Translations under genes and position numbers: made by a program | Notes under the pieces: model-generated | Database searches by the model: none | What the model saw: the letters and a program-made list of their open reading frames with translations, nothing else | What the model was told of the DNA's origin: nothing | Source: Paenibacillus albidus | GTDB taxonomy: Bacteria > Bacillota > Bacilli > Paenibacillales > Paenibacillaceae | Assembly: GCF_014644435.1 (NCBI RefSeq) | Contig: NZ_BMKR01000017.1 | Location: 62,001-126,000 of the forward strand | Length of the DNA: 64,000 nt | Reading direction: 5' to 3' | Part shown: positions 33,084 through 41,176 of the stretch, piece after piece | Layout: each line of letters starts with the position of its first letter | How positions within the stretch are numbered: position 1 is the stretch's first letter

Positions 33084-34397
33084 ATGAAGAAAGCCAGTTA
33101 TGCATGGTTCGCGGGACTTACAGCTCTGCTAATATTTGCAAGCGGTTGCAGTGGCAATAATGGAGCAAGCCCGGCAGCGGGAGGTGCCGGTTCCGCAGGT
33201 GGGAACAGCAAAGTCATTAAGCTGACGTTCTGGGGCGGTGTACCCGAAGAAGCGGGGCCAACGGATATGGTCAAAGCCTGGAATGAGGCCAATCCGGATG
33301 TGCAGGTAGAATATGTGCGTTATGTTAATGATGACAGCGGCAATCTGAAGCTGGATACAGCTCTTGTAGCCGGCGAGAGCATTGATTTGTATACGAACTA
33401 TGCGAAATTCCAACTGGAAAAAAGAGTGCAGTCCGGCGGCGCGTTAAACCTGAGCGAATTGGACGGATATGATATAGAGGGCGTTATGGGCGAGCAAGCC
33501 AAGGCCTGGCAGTTCGATGGCAGCTATTACGGCCTTCCGACCGTGTCGTCCCAATCTTTTATCTGGCTGAACAAGAACAAGCTGGATGCAGCCGGACTGG
33601 GGCTGCCGGAGACGAATTGGACACAGTCCGACTTGGCCGAATACGCCAAGGTCTTGAGCAAGGATTCCACTTACGGATATGTTCAGAGCACCAATATGTT
33701 TGTCTTCAACATGGATGGGCAATTGCAGAATGAATTCGTCAAGGACGGGAAATCCAATCTGGATAATCCTGTGACGCGCAGCTCGCTGGAAGCCTGGTAC
33801 AAGATGATGCATGAGGATAAAAGCATGCCGGCCTACGGCGAGCAGATCGCCACCAAGCTGCCGGTCGATGCCTCGTTCCTGAAAGGTGAAGCGGCCATGC
33901 TCGGCTCGGGCAACTTTATCTTCCGCAATGCCAACAACCTGACCGATTACCCGCGTGACTTCAAAATCGCCTTTGCGACCATCCCGCGTCCGGATGGGGC
34001 CAGAGACGACTTCCGCGTGGAAGGCGGGCTCAGCGACGTCATTGCTATCAATCCCAAGTCCGCCTATAAGGAAGAGGCCTGGAAATTCCTGAAGTGGTAT
34101 GCGGATGAAGGGGTCGTATATATGACCAAAGGCGGGCGGATTCCCGCCTCGAAGAAGATCGATGCTACAGAAACTCAGGCCAAGCTGATTGCGGGCTTCG
34201 AAGACCTCTATGATCTGGACTCCATGAAAAAGGTGCTGTTCGGCGACCAGGAAACCTACATCAACACAGTACCGGTTCAGCTGAATGACCTGCGGATGGA
34301 AGAGATTGAGCATTACTTCCTAAAAGGCCGGACACTGGACGAGACCGTTCAAAACATTGCCAAACGCCATAACGAGTTAATTGCCCGGGAAAAATAA
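33084..34397 (+). CDS. Sugar-binding lipoprotein of the PL8 locus ABC importer
   Basis: A 437-residue extracellular solute-binding protein (family 1). A lipoprotein signal with lipobox FASGC puts the lipidated Cys near residue 22, then a Gly/Ser-rich linker and the binding domains. The sequence KLTFWGGVPEEAGPTDMVKAWNEANPDVQVEYV is typical of oligosaccharide-binding proteins. It probably delivers the lyase products to the permeases at 22490 and 23406, from which it is separated by the regulatory genes and the lyase. It has its own promoter with the shared locus motif, and AAGGGGG before the ATG. Confidence 0.92.
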   Translation: MKKASYAWFAGLTALLIFASGCSGNNGASPAAGGAGSAGGNSKVIKLTFWGGVPEEAGPTDMVKAWNEANPDVQVEYVRYVNDDSGNLKLDTALVAGESIDLYTNYAKFQLEKRVQSGGALNLSELDGYDIEGVMGEQAKAWQFDGSYYGLPTVSSQSFIWLNKNKLDAAGLGLPETNWTQSDLAEYAKVLSKDSTYGYVQSTNMFVFNMDGQLQNEFVKDGKSNLDNPVTRSSLEAWYKMMHEDKSMPAYGEQIATKLPVDASFLKGEAAMLGSGNFIFRNANNLTDYPRDFKIAFATIPRPDGARDDFRVEGGLSDVIAINPKSAYKEEAWKFLKWYADEGVVYMTKGGRIPASKKIDATETQAKLIAGFEDLYDLDSMKKVLFGDQETYINTVPVQLNDLRMEEIEHYFLKGRTLDETVQNIAKRHNELIAREK

Positions 34398-34440
34398 CCA
34401 AACGGCCTCTACTCCTGGTAAGGAGTGGAGGCCGTTTGGT
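34397..34440. terminator. Long hairpin after the binding-protein gene
   Basis: Arms ACCAAACGGCCTC and GAGGCCGTTTGGT are extended by ACTCCT/AGGAGT. The T-run (TTATTTTTC) is on the minus strand, so it serves best as terminator of the convergent VOC gene, and probably works on both. Confidence 0.75.
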
Positions 34441-34493
34441 ATACAGCAGGTCCAATGAACTTCTCACTGCGGACGAGCTTCAGAAAAACTATT

Positions 34494-34919
34494 TTAGCTT
34501 TGGCTTTCAGTATATATTTGAAAGGTCACGCCGAATTGGTCAGTTACATCCCCAAAACCTGGGCTAAAGGGAGTGGCTTCAAACGGCATATTAACTTGAC
34601 CGTTTTGTCGTAAGGCTTCAAAAAAAAGTTTTGACTTTTCTACGTCGTTAGTTGTAATGCAAATTGTTACCTGTTTCCCCTTTGGAATAGGCGAACCACT
34701 TGGAGCATCCGAAAACATGAGTTCCGATTCACCAACTCGTAACATTGCATGCGCCACAAGATTCTTTAGATCATCAGTGAAAGTTTCAGGCATATCCGGC
34801 ATCTCTCCGTAAGTGCTAATGAATAGAACTTCGGCACCAATCGCTTGTTCATAAAACTCAATAGCTTCCCTTGCGTTCCCTTCCATATTTAAATAAGGGG
34901 TAAGTTTTACTGACATCAT
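34494..34919 (-). CDS. PhnB-like VOC-family protein
   Basis: A 141-residue protein of the vicinal oxygen chelate superfamily, PhnB / 3-demethylubiquinone methyltransferase-like branch. TPYLNMEGNAREAIEFYEQAIGAEVLF at the N-terminus and FGDVTDQFGVTFQI at the C-terminus are the typical ends of one such domain. The biochemical role is usually unknown for these stand-alone proteins. The ATG start follows AAGGAG by seven nt. Confidence 0.88.
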   Translation of the reverse strand: MMSVKLTPYLNMEGNAREAIEFYEQAIGAEVLFISTYGEMPDMPETFTDDLKNLVAHAMLRVGESELMFSDAPSGSPIPKGKQVTICITTNDVEKSKLFFEALRQNGQVNMPFEATPFSPGFGDVTDQFGVTFQIYTESQS

Positions 34920-35329
34920 TGATCAGCTCCTTTTTTTTCAATCATAGCAAATAAATAATGCTTCGATTTCTTTTAGATTGCTATAAGTGGCCACCACTTG
35001 AAGTAGTGTATCATCCATCTTAGAGTGTTTAACTGCATTTTATACATCAGTCTGCGGGCAAATCATGCTACTTTTAGATTAGAGTGTATTTGATACAGCA
35101 GGAAAAGCAGAAATGGCCCAAAAACACTTATTTTCTAACTTTCTAATGCACTAAATACATCAAAAAGTCGTTTTGACCCAGCACTGGACAATTCTGCTAC
35201 ACCAAATACATTCTATTGCTCAAAGGCACAAAAGTTATGAGACAAAATCAACGCTGCAGACGGGTTGTGGAATGTTGCCCCTTACAAGTTTGCAGTAGAC
35301 TGGCATTATGCCCTGCTCCTTTGCTATTC
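34920..35329. repeat. Intergenic region with paired-box repeat, copy B
   Basis: The repeat lies at about 35085-35216. TGTATTTGATACA stands at 35085-35097, and AAATACAT boxes at 35153-35160 and 35204-35211 are 51 bp apart, start to start. A partial unit (GCATTTTATACATCAG near 35034) lies just upstream. No gene is seen in this gap. Confidence 0.65.
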
Positions 35330-37345
35330 CTAATCCAGCTGAAACTTGGTCACCATCTCCTGCAGCTCCGTCGCCATATGGCTCAGCGATTCGGACGAAG
35401 AGGAAATCTCCTCCATCGAACGGTGCTGTTCGGAGACAGCTGCGGATATTGCGGTTAATTCCTGCAGGGAGTTGCGGGAGATCCCAACGATTTCATTCAT
35501 GGATGCAGAGACCTCTTCTGTGCTGGCAGAAAGCTGCTGAGTGGCAGCAGACACCTCGTTGATCTCATGCGAGACTTCAGTGACGGCGTGGACGATGGTG
35601 CCGAATACTTCTCTGACACGTCTGATCTGCGCTACGCTTTTATGTACTTCTTCTATCTCTTCCGATATTGATGTAGAGGTCATTGCGGCTGAATCCTGGA
35701 TCTCCGACAGAATTCCCGCTATCGTGCCGGTAGCGTTCGTGGTCTGTTCAGCCAGCTTCTTTACTTCTCCCGCAACGACAGCAAAACCTCGTCCATGCTC
35801 GCCCGCACGTGCAGCTTCTATAGAAGCATTTAGCGACAGCAGATTGGTCTGGGCCGCAATCTCCGAGATATACCGGACGACCTGATTGATCTCAGCCGTT
35901 TTGGCTTCCAGGGCATGAATCATGGCTGCCGTACGTTCTACTGCCTGATTGACGCTGGTAATTTGCTGTACCGCCCCCTGCACGGCTTGATCTCCATATG
36001 TAACTTGCTCATTTACGTGCTGAGACCGTTCATTGACAATACCGGAGGATTCGGCAATCTTCTGAATCCCTATGGCCATTTCTTCCATGGCGTAAGCCGA
36101 TTGCTCCGATCCCTCGTATTGCTCCTGAGCCCCTTTGGTAATACGTTCTACCGATTGAGCCGTATGCTGTGAAGCACTCACCGAGTTGACCGCTATAGCC
36201 GTCAATTGTTCGGAAGAGGCGGCTGTATGCTGAACAGCTTCGTCCAATTTCCGAAGCGTAAGTGTGAATGAATCCAGCATGACATTGATATGATGCTTCA
36301 ACTGCTGTATCTCGTCCTTGCCTTTTACAGGCAACCGGCCGGTGAGATCACCCTTCGCTGCTCTTTTCATAAGATGGGTGACGGCATAAATAGGCCGCAG
36401 GATAAAGCCGGAAGCCACCGTGGATAATACGGCCACTAGCAGTGCACAGATGAGGATTACGTAGTACCCTACTTTTTTGGAATGATCCACACCACTCATC
36501 AGATCGGCTTCATTCCCCGAAACAACGACACGCCAACCTGTCAATCCCACCTCGGCAAAGGAAGATATCTTGGCTACTCCCGCCTTATCCCTATAGGTGG
36601 TATTGCCCTGCTTCAGCTTCAATACTTCACCCGCAAAAATGCCGGCTGTTTCTTCATTCACATAGTCCTTGAGCTCTTTTCCGACCAGCTGTTCCGAGGT
36701 ATGGGCAAGATACTTGCCGTCTTTGGAGAGCAGAAATGCCGAGCTGGATTCACTCATCTTGTTCTTATTCAATTCCTCCAAAATATTACCCGGACTGACT
36801 ACCCCCTGCAGAATTCCCCGAAATTCATTGCTGTCCCCCAGAATTGGAATATCGATAATAATGATGTTTTCTTTCGTCTGAAGATCCTGGATCACATCGG
36901 AGATGCCGACGGTCTTCTCTTGTTGAGCCCTTTTGAAATTATCCAGTGCCGAAATATCAAATGTACCCGAAGACTCATTGATCAATTGACCGGATTCGGA
37001 GGAATAGGCAAAGGAAGTGACATCCGGACTCATCGCCTTCATCATCTTCAAATAGCCCACAATCTTGTCGCTATCCCCTTGGAGCAGATCCGCCCGGTAG
37101 CTGTCCACCATGCTCTCCAAGGATTTGACTTTGGCTTCGAGCAACCCGTTCAGACCCTCCGCATTCACAGAAGCTATAATCAACTGCTGTTCTTTGAGCT
37201 CCTTTTCCACAATGCCGGAGAACAACCGGGTCGTTATTCCGGCCACCAACACCACGGGAATTACCGTGAGCAATAACAGAAACACCATAAACTTAAACTT
37301 TAATGACTCTGAACCTTTTTTGAATTTCCCTATCCATGATTTCAT
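35330..37345 (-). CDS. Methyl-accepting chemotaxis protein
   Basis: A 671-residue chemoreceptor. A membrane helix at about residues 19-42, a dCache-type periplasmic-side sensor domain (about 45-285) and a second helix at about 293-315 are followed by a HAMP domain (RPIYAVTHLMKRAAKGDLTGRLPVKGKDE). A long signalling coiled coil follows, with the hairpin tip EIAAQTNLLSLNASIEAARAGEHGRGFAVVAGEVKKLAEQ near residues 490-530. It signals to the chemotaxis kinase CheA. The ligand is unknown. It is monocistronic; the ribosome site AGGGAGAG precedes the ATG. Confidence 0.95.
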   Translation of the reverse strand: MKSWIGKFKKGSESLKFKFMVFLLLLTVIPVVLVAGITTRLFSGIVEKELKEQQLIIASVNAEGLNGLLEAKVKSLESMVDSYRADLLQGDSDKIVGYLKMMKAMSPDVTSFAYSSESGQLINESSGTFDISALDNFKRAQQEKTVGISDVIQDLQTKENIIIIDIPILGDSNEFRGILQGVVSPGNILEELNKNKMSESSSAFLLSKDGKYLAHTSEQLVGKELKDYVNEETAGIFAGEVLKLKQGNTTYRDKAGVAKISSFAEVGLTGWRVVVSGNEADLMSGVDHSKKVGYYVILICALLVAVLSTVASGFILRPIYAVTHLMKRAAKGDLTGRLPVKGKDEIQQLKHHINVMLDSFTLTLRKLDEAVQHTAASSEQLTAIAVNSVSASQHTAQSVERITKGAQEQYEGSEQSAYAMEEMAIGIQKIAESSGIVNERSQHVNEQVTYGDQAVQGAVQQITSVNQAVERTAAMIHALEAKTAEINQVVRYISEIAAQTNLLSLNASIEAARAGEHGRGFAVVAGEVKKLAEQTTNATGTIAGILSEIQDSAAMTSTSISEEIEEVHKSVAQIRRVREVFGTIVHAVTEVSHEINEVSAATQQLSASTEEVSASMNEIVGISRNSLQELTAISAAVSEQHRSMEEISSSSESLSHMATELQEMVTKFQLD

Positions 37346-37866
37346 GAACTCTCCCTACACTCCTCTTGTGTTTTTTTTAATCGTTGTTGTCGGCTTGGAA
37401 TGTAAATGTAATTCATTCATTTCCTTTCACCACACTTATATATCGGTGCTTATGTCATATTGCAGTAGCGTTTCCACCAGAATTTCCACAAGCCCGCTCC
37501 GGCATAAAATAAAGACGCTCCAGGCAGCGTACCTGAGCACCTGTAGTGTGTATAGGGATGGCGGGAGGCTGGCTATTTTGGGTTTTTAGCTGGTTCACTC
37601 TTTCGCGGAGAAGTGTTTGAATGCATTTAATACAACTTTCCAATGTACCATATACATCAGAATGCAGATTTGAGCCAAAAAAAGACGGTTCTAATGCACA
37701 AAATACATTATCTTGCTCAAACCTTCATAATTTTTACCTCTACTATGTCTGACGAGGAGCCTGTCAATTCTACTTGCTTTCGTTGCTCCCCGCTTAGACT
37801 CACACAACCTTGAACAAATAATCCCCCTATGTTATGTTGTTGGAAATATTTCCAGGAGTTGATCCT
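37346..37866. repeat. Intergenic region with paired-box repeat, copy C
   Basis: The repeat spans about 37622-37715. TGCATTTAATACA stands at 37622-37634, the variant box ATATACAT at 37650-37657 and AAATACAT at 37701-37708, again 51 bp apart. This copy lacks about 40 bp between the first and second boxes compared with copies A and B. Nothing else recognisable in the gap. Confidence 0.65.
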
Positions 37867-38451
37867 ATGAGCACTGATTCTATATCCCCGATTATGATGT
37901 CCATACCTGAGCGCTTTGAGAGTAAACGACTGCTGATTCGTGCTCCGTTATGGGGAGATGGTGCGGCTGTGAACCAGGCTGTTACCGAAAGTATTGAAGA
38001 ACTGCGTCCGTGGATGCCATGGGCGAAGAGCCTCCCTACCCTTGAAGAATCCGAAGCCAGCATCAGAAGATCCCGGCTGCAATTCCTGGAACGTACGGAT
38101 TTACGGCTGCTGCTGTTCCAAAAAGAAACGGGCGAATTAGTGGGCGGCAGCGGCCTGCACCGGTTCGACTGGCAGGCGCGAACATTCGAAATCGGCTATT
38201 GGGTGCGAACCTCCTGCAGCAGACAAGGATATATTACAGAAGCAGTAAAAGCGATTACGAAGTATGCTATTCATGAGCTGGCGGCTAATCGGGTGGAGAT
38301 TCGATGCGATGCACGAAATCTGCAAAGTGCGGCGGTGGCTGAGCGTTCCGGCTTTCTATTAGAAGGAATTCTGCGTAACGATACCCGCGGCATAGATGGT
38401 TCATTAAGGGACACCAGGGTCTACTCCAAGGTACGGGGTGTCGAGTTCTAA
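37867..38451 (+). CDS. RimJ/RimL-type GNAT acetyltransferase
   Basis: A 194-residue GNAT protein. FESKRLLIRAPLWGDG, LRPWMPWAK, FEIGYWVRTSCSRQGYITEAVKAI and RVEIRCDARNLQSAAVAERSGF follow the pattern of ribosomal-protein and related N-acetyltransferases (YdaF-like). The acetyl-CoA pyrophosphate loop, usually QGxG/A, reads SRQGYI here. The ATG at 37867 follows CAGGAG by eight nt; the frame extends upstream to 37834. The substrate is unknown. Confidence 0.9.
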   Translation: MSTDSISPIMMSIPERFESKRLLIRAPLWGDGAAVNQAVTESIEELRPWMPWAKSLPTLEESEASIRRSRLQFLERTDLRLLLFQKETGELVGGSGLHRFDWQARTFEIGYWVRTSCSRQGYITEAVKAITKYAIHELAANRVEIRCDARNLQSAAVAERSGFLLEGILRNDTRGIDGSLRDTRVYSKVRGVEF

Positions 38452-38526
38452 TCCTCCACCTAAGGAAATATTTTCTCTGTTTATCGTAATATAATAAATA
38501 TATCCAAAAACTAAAGAGGTGTGTTC

Positions 38527-39513
38527 ATGAGAGAGCAGTATCCCGCTAGACTTGAATTGTTTGCTGCGAACGCGCAGAAGACCAAGAAGACTTTTATCTG
38601 GCAAAATGCAATGATCAACCGCTTGGCAGCCTTGCTCTATGCGGTGGAGGATAAAATTGTGGACGACGAGGCCATTCGCGAGAGTTATGAGATGATCAAG
38701 GACAATACCAAACGTTTCTCCGCCTTCCGGGGGAATTCGGCCATCAGCATTGCGGCCTTGCTCTCACTGTCTCCTGACAAAAAAACGCGGCTGACTGACA
38801 CCCTTGCCGTCTATGACCTCATGAAGGCGGCCAAGTTCAGAGCTTCCGACTATCTTGTCGTAGCCGCTTATCAAATTGCCGCGAACACGGCATCCAGTCA
38901 ATATGAGCAGACTGTAGAACGAGCCAAGGTTTTTTACGATGGCATGAAAGCCAATCACCGTTTTCTTACGGGACAGGACGACTATATCTTCGCCGCTATG
39001 CTTGGCCTTTCGGATCTGGATATGGAACGCGGTTTGTCACGTATGGAGCAGCTTTATGCCGAGCTGAAGCCCGAGTTTCCATCAGGCAACAGTGTGCAAG
39101 CCCTGACCCAGGTGCTGGTGCTCGGAGAAGAAACCTCCGGGACGTCGGCAAATGTGCTGGCATTACGCGATGCTTTTCGGACACGGGACATCCGGCTGGA
39201 CAAACAATATACCCTCTCTTCACTTGGCGTGCTCTCCTTGCTCCCTTGCGGTCAAGAGACCCTCGTCGATGAGGTCTCCGAGACCTACGAATATTTACGT
39301 ACACAAAAAGGCTTCGGCAATTGGTCCATTACCAAGCAGGAATTGCTGCTCCTATCGGCTGCACTGGTGGCCTTCTGGCATGTGGAGGAGATCCGCAGCG
39401 GCATATTAACCACAACAGTCTCTACCAGCATTACCAACATTGTCATCGCACAGCAGACAGCTATTGCTGTGGCTGCGGCTTCGTCCGCTGCGGCGGCTTC
39501 TTCATCCAGTTAG
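38527..39513 (+). CDS. DUF4003-family protein
   Basis: A 328-residue soluble, helix-rich protein resembling the DUF4003 family of Bacillales. LFAANAQKTKKTFIWQNAMINRLAALLYA begins it, and the middle has repeated helical elements around GNSAISIAALLSLS and KANHRFLTGQDDYIFAAML. It ends in an unusual low-complexity tail of Ala and Ser. Function unknown. The ATG at 38527 follows AGAGGT. It directly precedes the damaged maturase gene, with only two bases between its stop codon and the first alignable maturase codon. Confidence 0.75.
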   Translation: MREQYPARLELFAANAQKTKKTFIWQNAMINRLAALLYAVEDKIVDDEAIRESYEMIKDNTKRFSAFRGNSAISIAALLSLSPDKKTRLTDTLAVYDLMKAAKFRASDYLVVAAYQIAANTASSQYEQTVERAKVFYDGMKANHRFLTGQDDYIFAAMLGLSDLDMERGLSRMEQLYAELKPEFPSGNSVQALTQVLVLGEETSGTSANVLALRDAFRTRDIRLDKQYTLSSLGVLSLLPCGQETLVDEVSETYEYLRTQKGFGNWSITKQELLLLSAALVAFWHVEEIRSGILTTTVSTSITNIVIAQQTAIAVAAASSAAAASSSS

Positions 39514-39515
39514 GG

Positions 39516-40697
39516 TTGTTTTGGGATTATACTTTTTCCAGCACCTGTGGAGGGAAGCCGGGGCCAACGATTAACCGGATCAATTCCGCTATATTAGACA
39601 GATTTATTAAGGAGTACATGGCTTATAGCCAAGGTGCTGCTACCTTCGCATGGCAGGGTGGCGAACCCTTGTTAGCCGGCTATGACTTTTTCGAAGAGGT
39701 TGTCCATCTTCAGGCCCTGTATGCCCCGCCTCATACGGTTATTAGCAACTCCTTACAGACGAATGGGACATTAATCAATGACAGATGGGCAGCGTTCTTT
39801 AAGACCTATCAATTTCTCATCGGCATAAGTTTGGACGGTCCGCAGGAAATCCATGATTCCCTCCGGGTGTACTCTTCTGGCCAGGGCAGCTTTGAGCGCG
39901 TGATGGGCGGCATCGAGCATCTCAGACGGCATCAGGTCGATTTTAATATTTTAACTGTCATCCATAAAGGCAATGTGGGTAAGGCCAAGGAGCTTATGGC
40001 ATTCTGCCGGGAGAATCATTTCGCTTATGTCCAGTTCATCCCTTGTATGGATTTCCGGTCCCAGCAGGTTGACCAGCCAGGGGTTTATGAGATTACCCCT
40101 CAGGAATATGGAGACTTTCTCTGTGAAGCTTTCGATGAATGGTACCAAGATGGCAACCCTAACACTTCCGTAGGGTTCTTTGACAACATGCTTAGTGTCT
40201 ATCTGAACCGGGAAGCGGAGTTATGCATTCATCAAGCCCATTGTCCAACTACCCTGGTCCTTGAGCAGAACGGTGATGCTTATCCCTGCGATTTCTTCAT
40301 CAATGATAAGTGGAAGGTTGGCAATGTAGGTACGGATTCGATTGATAGTCTACTGGCGCACCCGAACTATGAGCGGTTCCGCCAGATGAAACCTTCACTC
40401 TCCGTGAAATGCCAATCCTGTGAATGGCAACAATTATGTTCCGGGGGCTGCCCCCGGAACCGTACGTGGAACCCTGAAAGGAACGAGGGGGATCAAGACT
40501 ACTTCTGTCAGAGCTATACGCAGATTTATACCTATGCATATGAGAGAATGCAGGCACTGGGTCACCAGCTTCGCAAAAGCTTGTTCTCTCACAATATGCA
40601 GCGTTATTTGAACGGCAAAACACCGGGGCGAAACGAACCTTGTGCTTGCGGCAGCGGGAAAAAGTACAAAGCGTGCTGCGCTTCACTAGGACATTAA
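39516..40697 (+). pseudogene. Anaerobic sulfatase-maturase-like radical SAM gene lacking its 5' end
   Basis: About 393 codons align in pattern with anSME-type radical SAM/SPASM enzymes. AWQGGEPLLAG, SLQTNGTLI, IGISLDGPQEIHDSLR, YVQFIPCMDF, VLEQNGDAYPCDFF and the SPASM cysteines CQSCEWQQLCSGGC are intact, followed by a C-terminal SEC-C zinc motif (GRNEPCACGSGKKYKACC). The N-terminal CxxxCxxC that binds the SAM cluster should lie just before STCGGKPGP, but only WDYTF is there, and no start codon with a ribosome site exists. The open frame runs back into the DUF4003 gene in another frame. A 5' deletion is the simplest reading. If translated, the product could not do radical chemistry. Confidence 0.75.
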
Positions 40698-40745
40698 CTA
40701 AAAGGACACTTATCCTTGAAGCAGCTGCAGCCTATGTGGAGCGCC

Positions 40746-40790
40746 ACAAAAAGAAATAGACCGCCCCGGTCAAAGGTAGCGGCCTATTTC
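40746..40790. repeat. Repeated hairpin element, copy 1 (possible terminator)
   Basis: GAAATAG-CCGC pairs with GCGG-CTATTTC around a loop, and the inner part AGACCGCCCCGGTCAAAGG recurs at 50502-50520. It lies downstream of the maturase-like gene. Confidence 0.6.
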
Positions 40791-40829
40791 GTTGCATAAT
40801 CCTTTAAAGCCTCCGCCTTTAAAAGCGGC

Positions 40830-40872
40830 TATTGCAAACAGGGAGTCGTGTTGACGCACGGCTCTCTTTGCA
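40830..40872. terminator. Large hairpin between convergent genes
   Basis: Arms of about 19 nt (TTGCAAACAGGGAG... and ...CTCTCTTTGCAA) with a TTGA-like loop and about three mismatches separate the maturase remnant from the Gly-rich lipoprotein gene. There is no clear T-run. Confidence 0.45.
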
Positions 40873-40900
40873 ATGTACCCTCAATATACCACAAATCGCC

Positions 40901-41176
40901 TTAGGGTCTGCTGCCTGACCCGCCATCCATCCCCTGGCTGCCGTTTCTTCCCGTCGTACCGCTGCCGCCATTCCTCCCGGGACCGCCACCGTTTACGCCC
41001 CGGCCTCCGTTTGTGTCAAAGCCGCCGTTCATCCCTGGTCCCCCATTCGTCCGTGAACCGGAGTCCGTATTCGTTATGGTCTGAGCGGTAATGGCCTCGC
41101 AAGAGGCGAGTACTATGGCACAACTCAGCACTACCAGAATCACAGAGATGTAGTTACCTTTGGTCCGTTTCCGCAT
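40901..41176 (-). CDS. Small Gly/Asn-rich lipoprotein, 91 aa
   Basis: A 91-residue product with a basic N-terminus, a hydrophobic segment ISVILVVLSCAIVLASC and a lipobox (VLASC) at about residues 22-26, so it should be a membrane-anchored lipoprotein. The mature 65 residues are almost all Gly, Asn, Ser and Thr, with repeated MNGG, TNGG, VNGG and RNGG units. The ATG is preceded by AAGGGAG at 10 nt, and the gene overlaps the end of the glycosyltransferase gene by 23 nt in another frame, suggesting coupling. Function unknown. Confidence 0.65.
   Translation of the reverse strand: MRKRTKGNYISVILVVLSCAIVLASCEAITAQTITNTDSGSRTNGGPGMNGGFDTNGGRGVNGGGPGRNGGSGTTGRNGSQGMDGGSGSRP

Noticed and set aside
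9336..37715. Paired-box repeats as a CRISPR array or transposon
   Set aside because: Copies are dispersed, not tandem, with two boxes each; there are no cas genes, terminal inverted repeats or transposase.
39321..39515. Upstream extension of the maturase-like frame
   Set aside because: It overlaps the DUF4003 gene out of frame and has no ribosome site, so it is not the true N-terminus.
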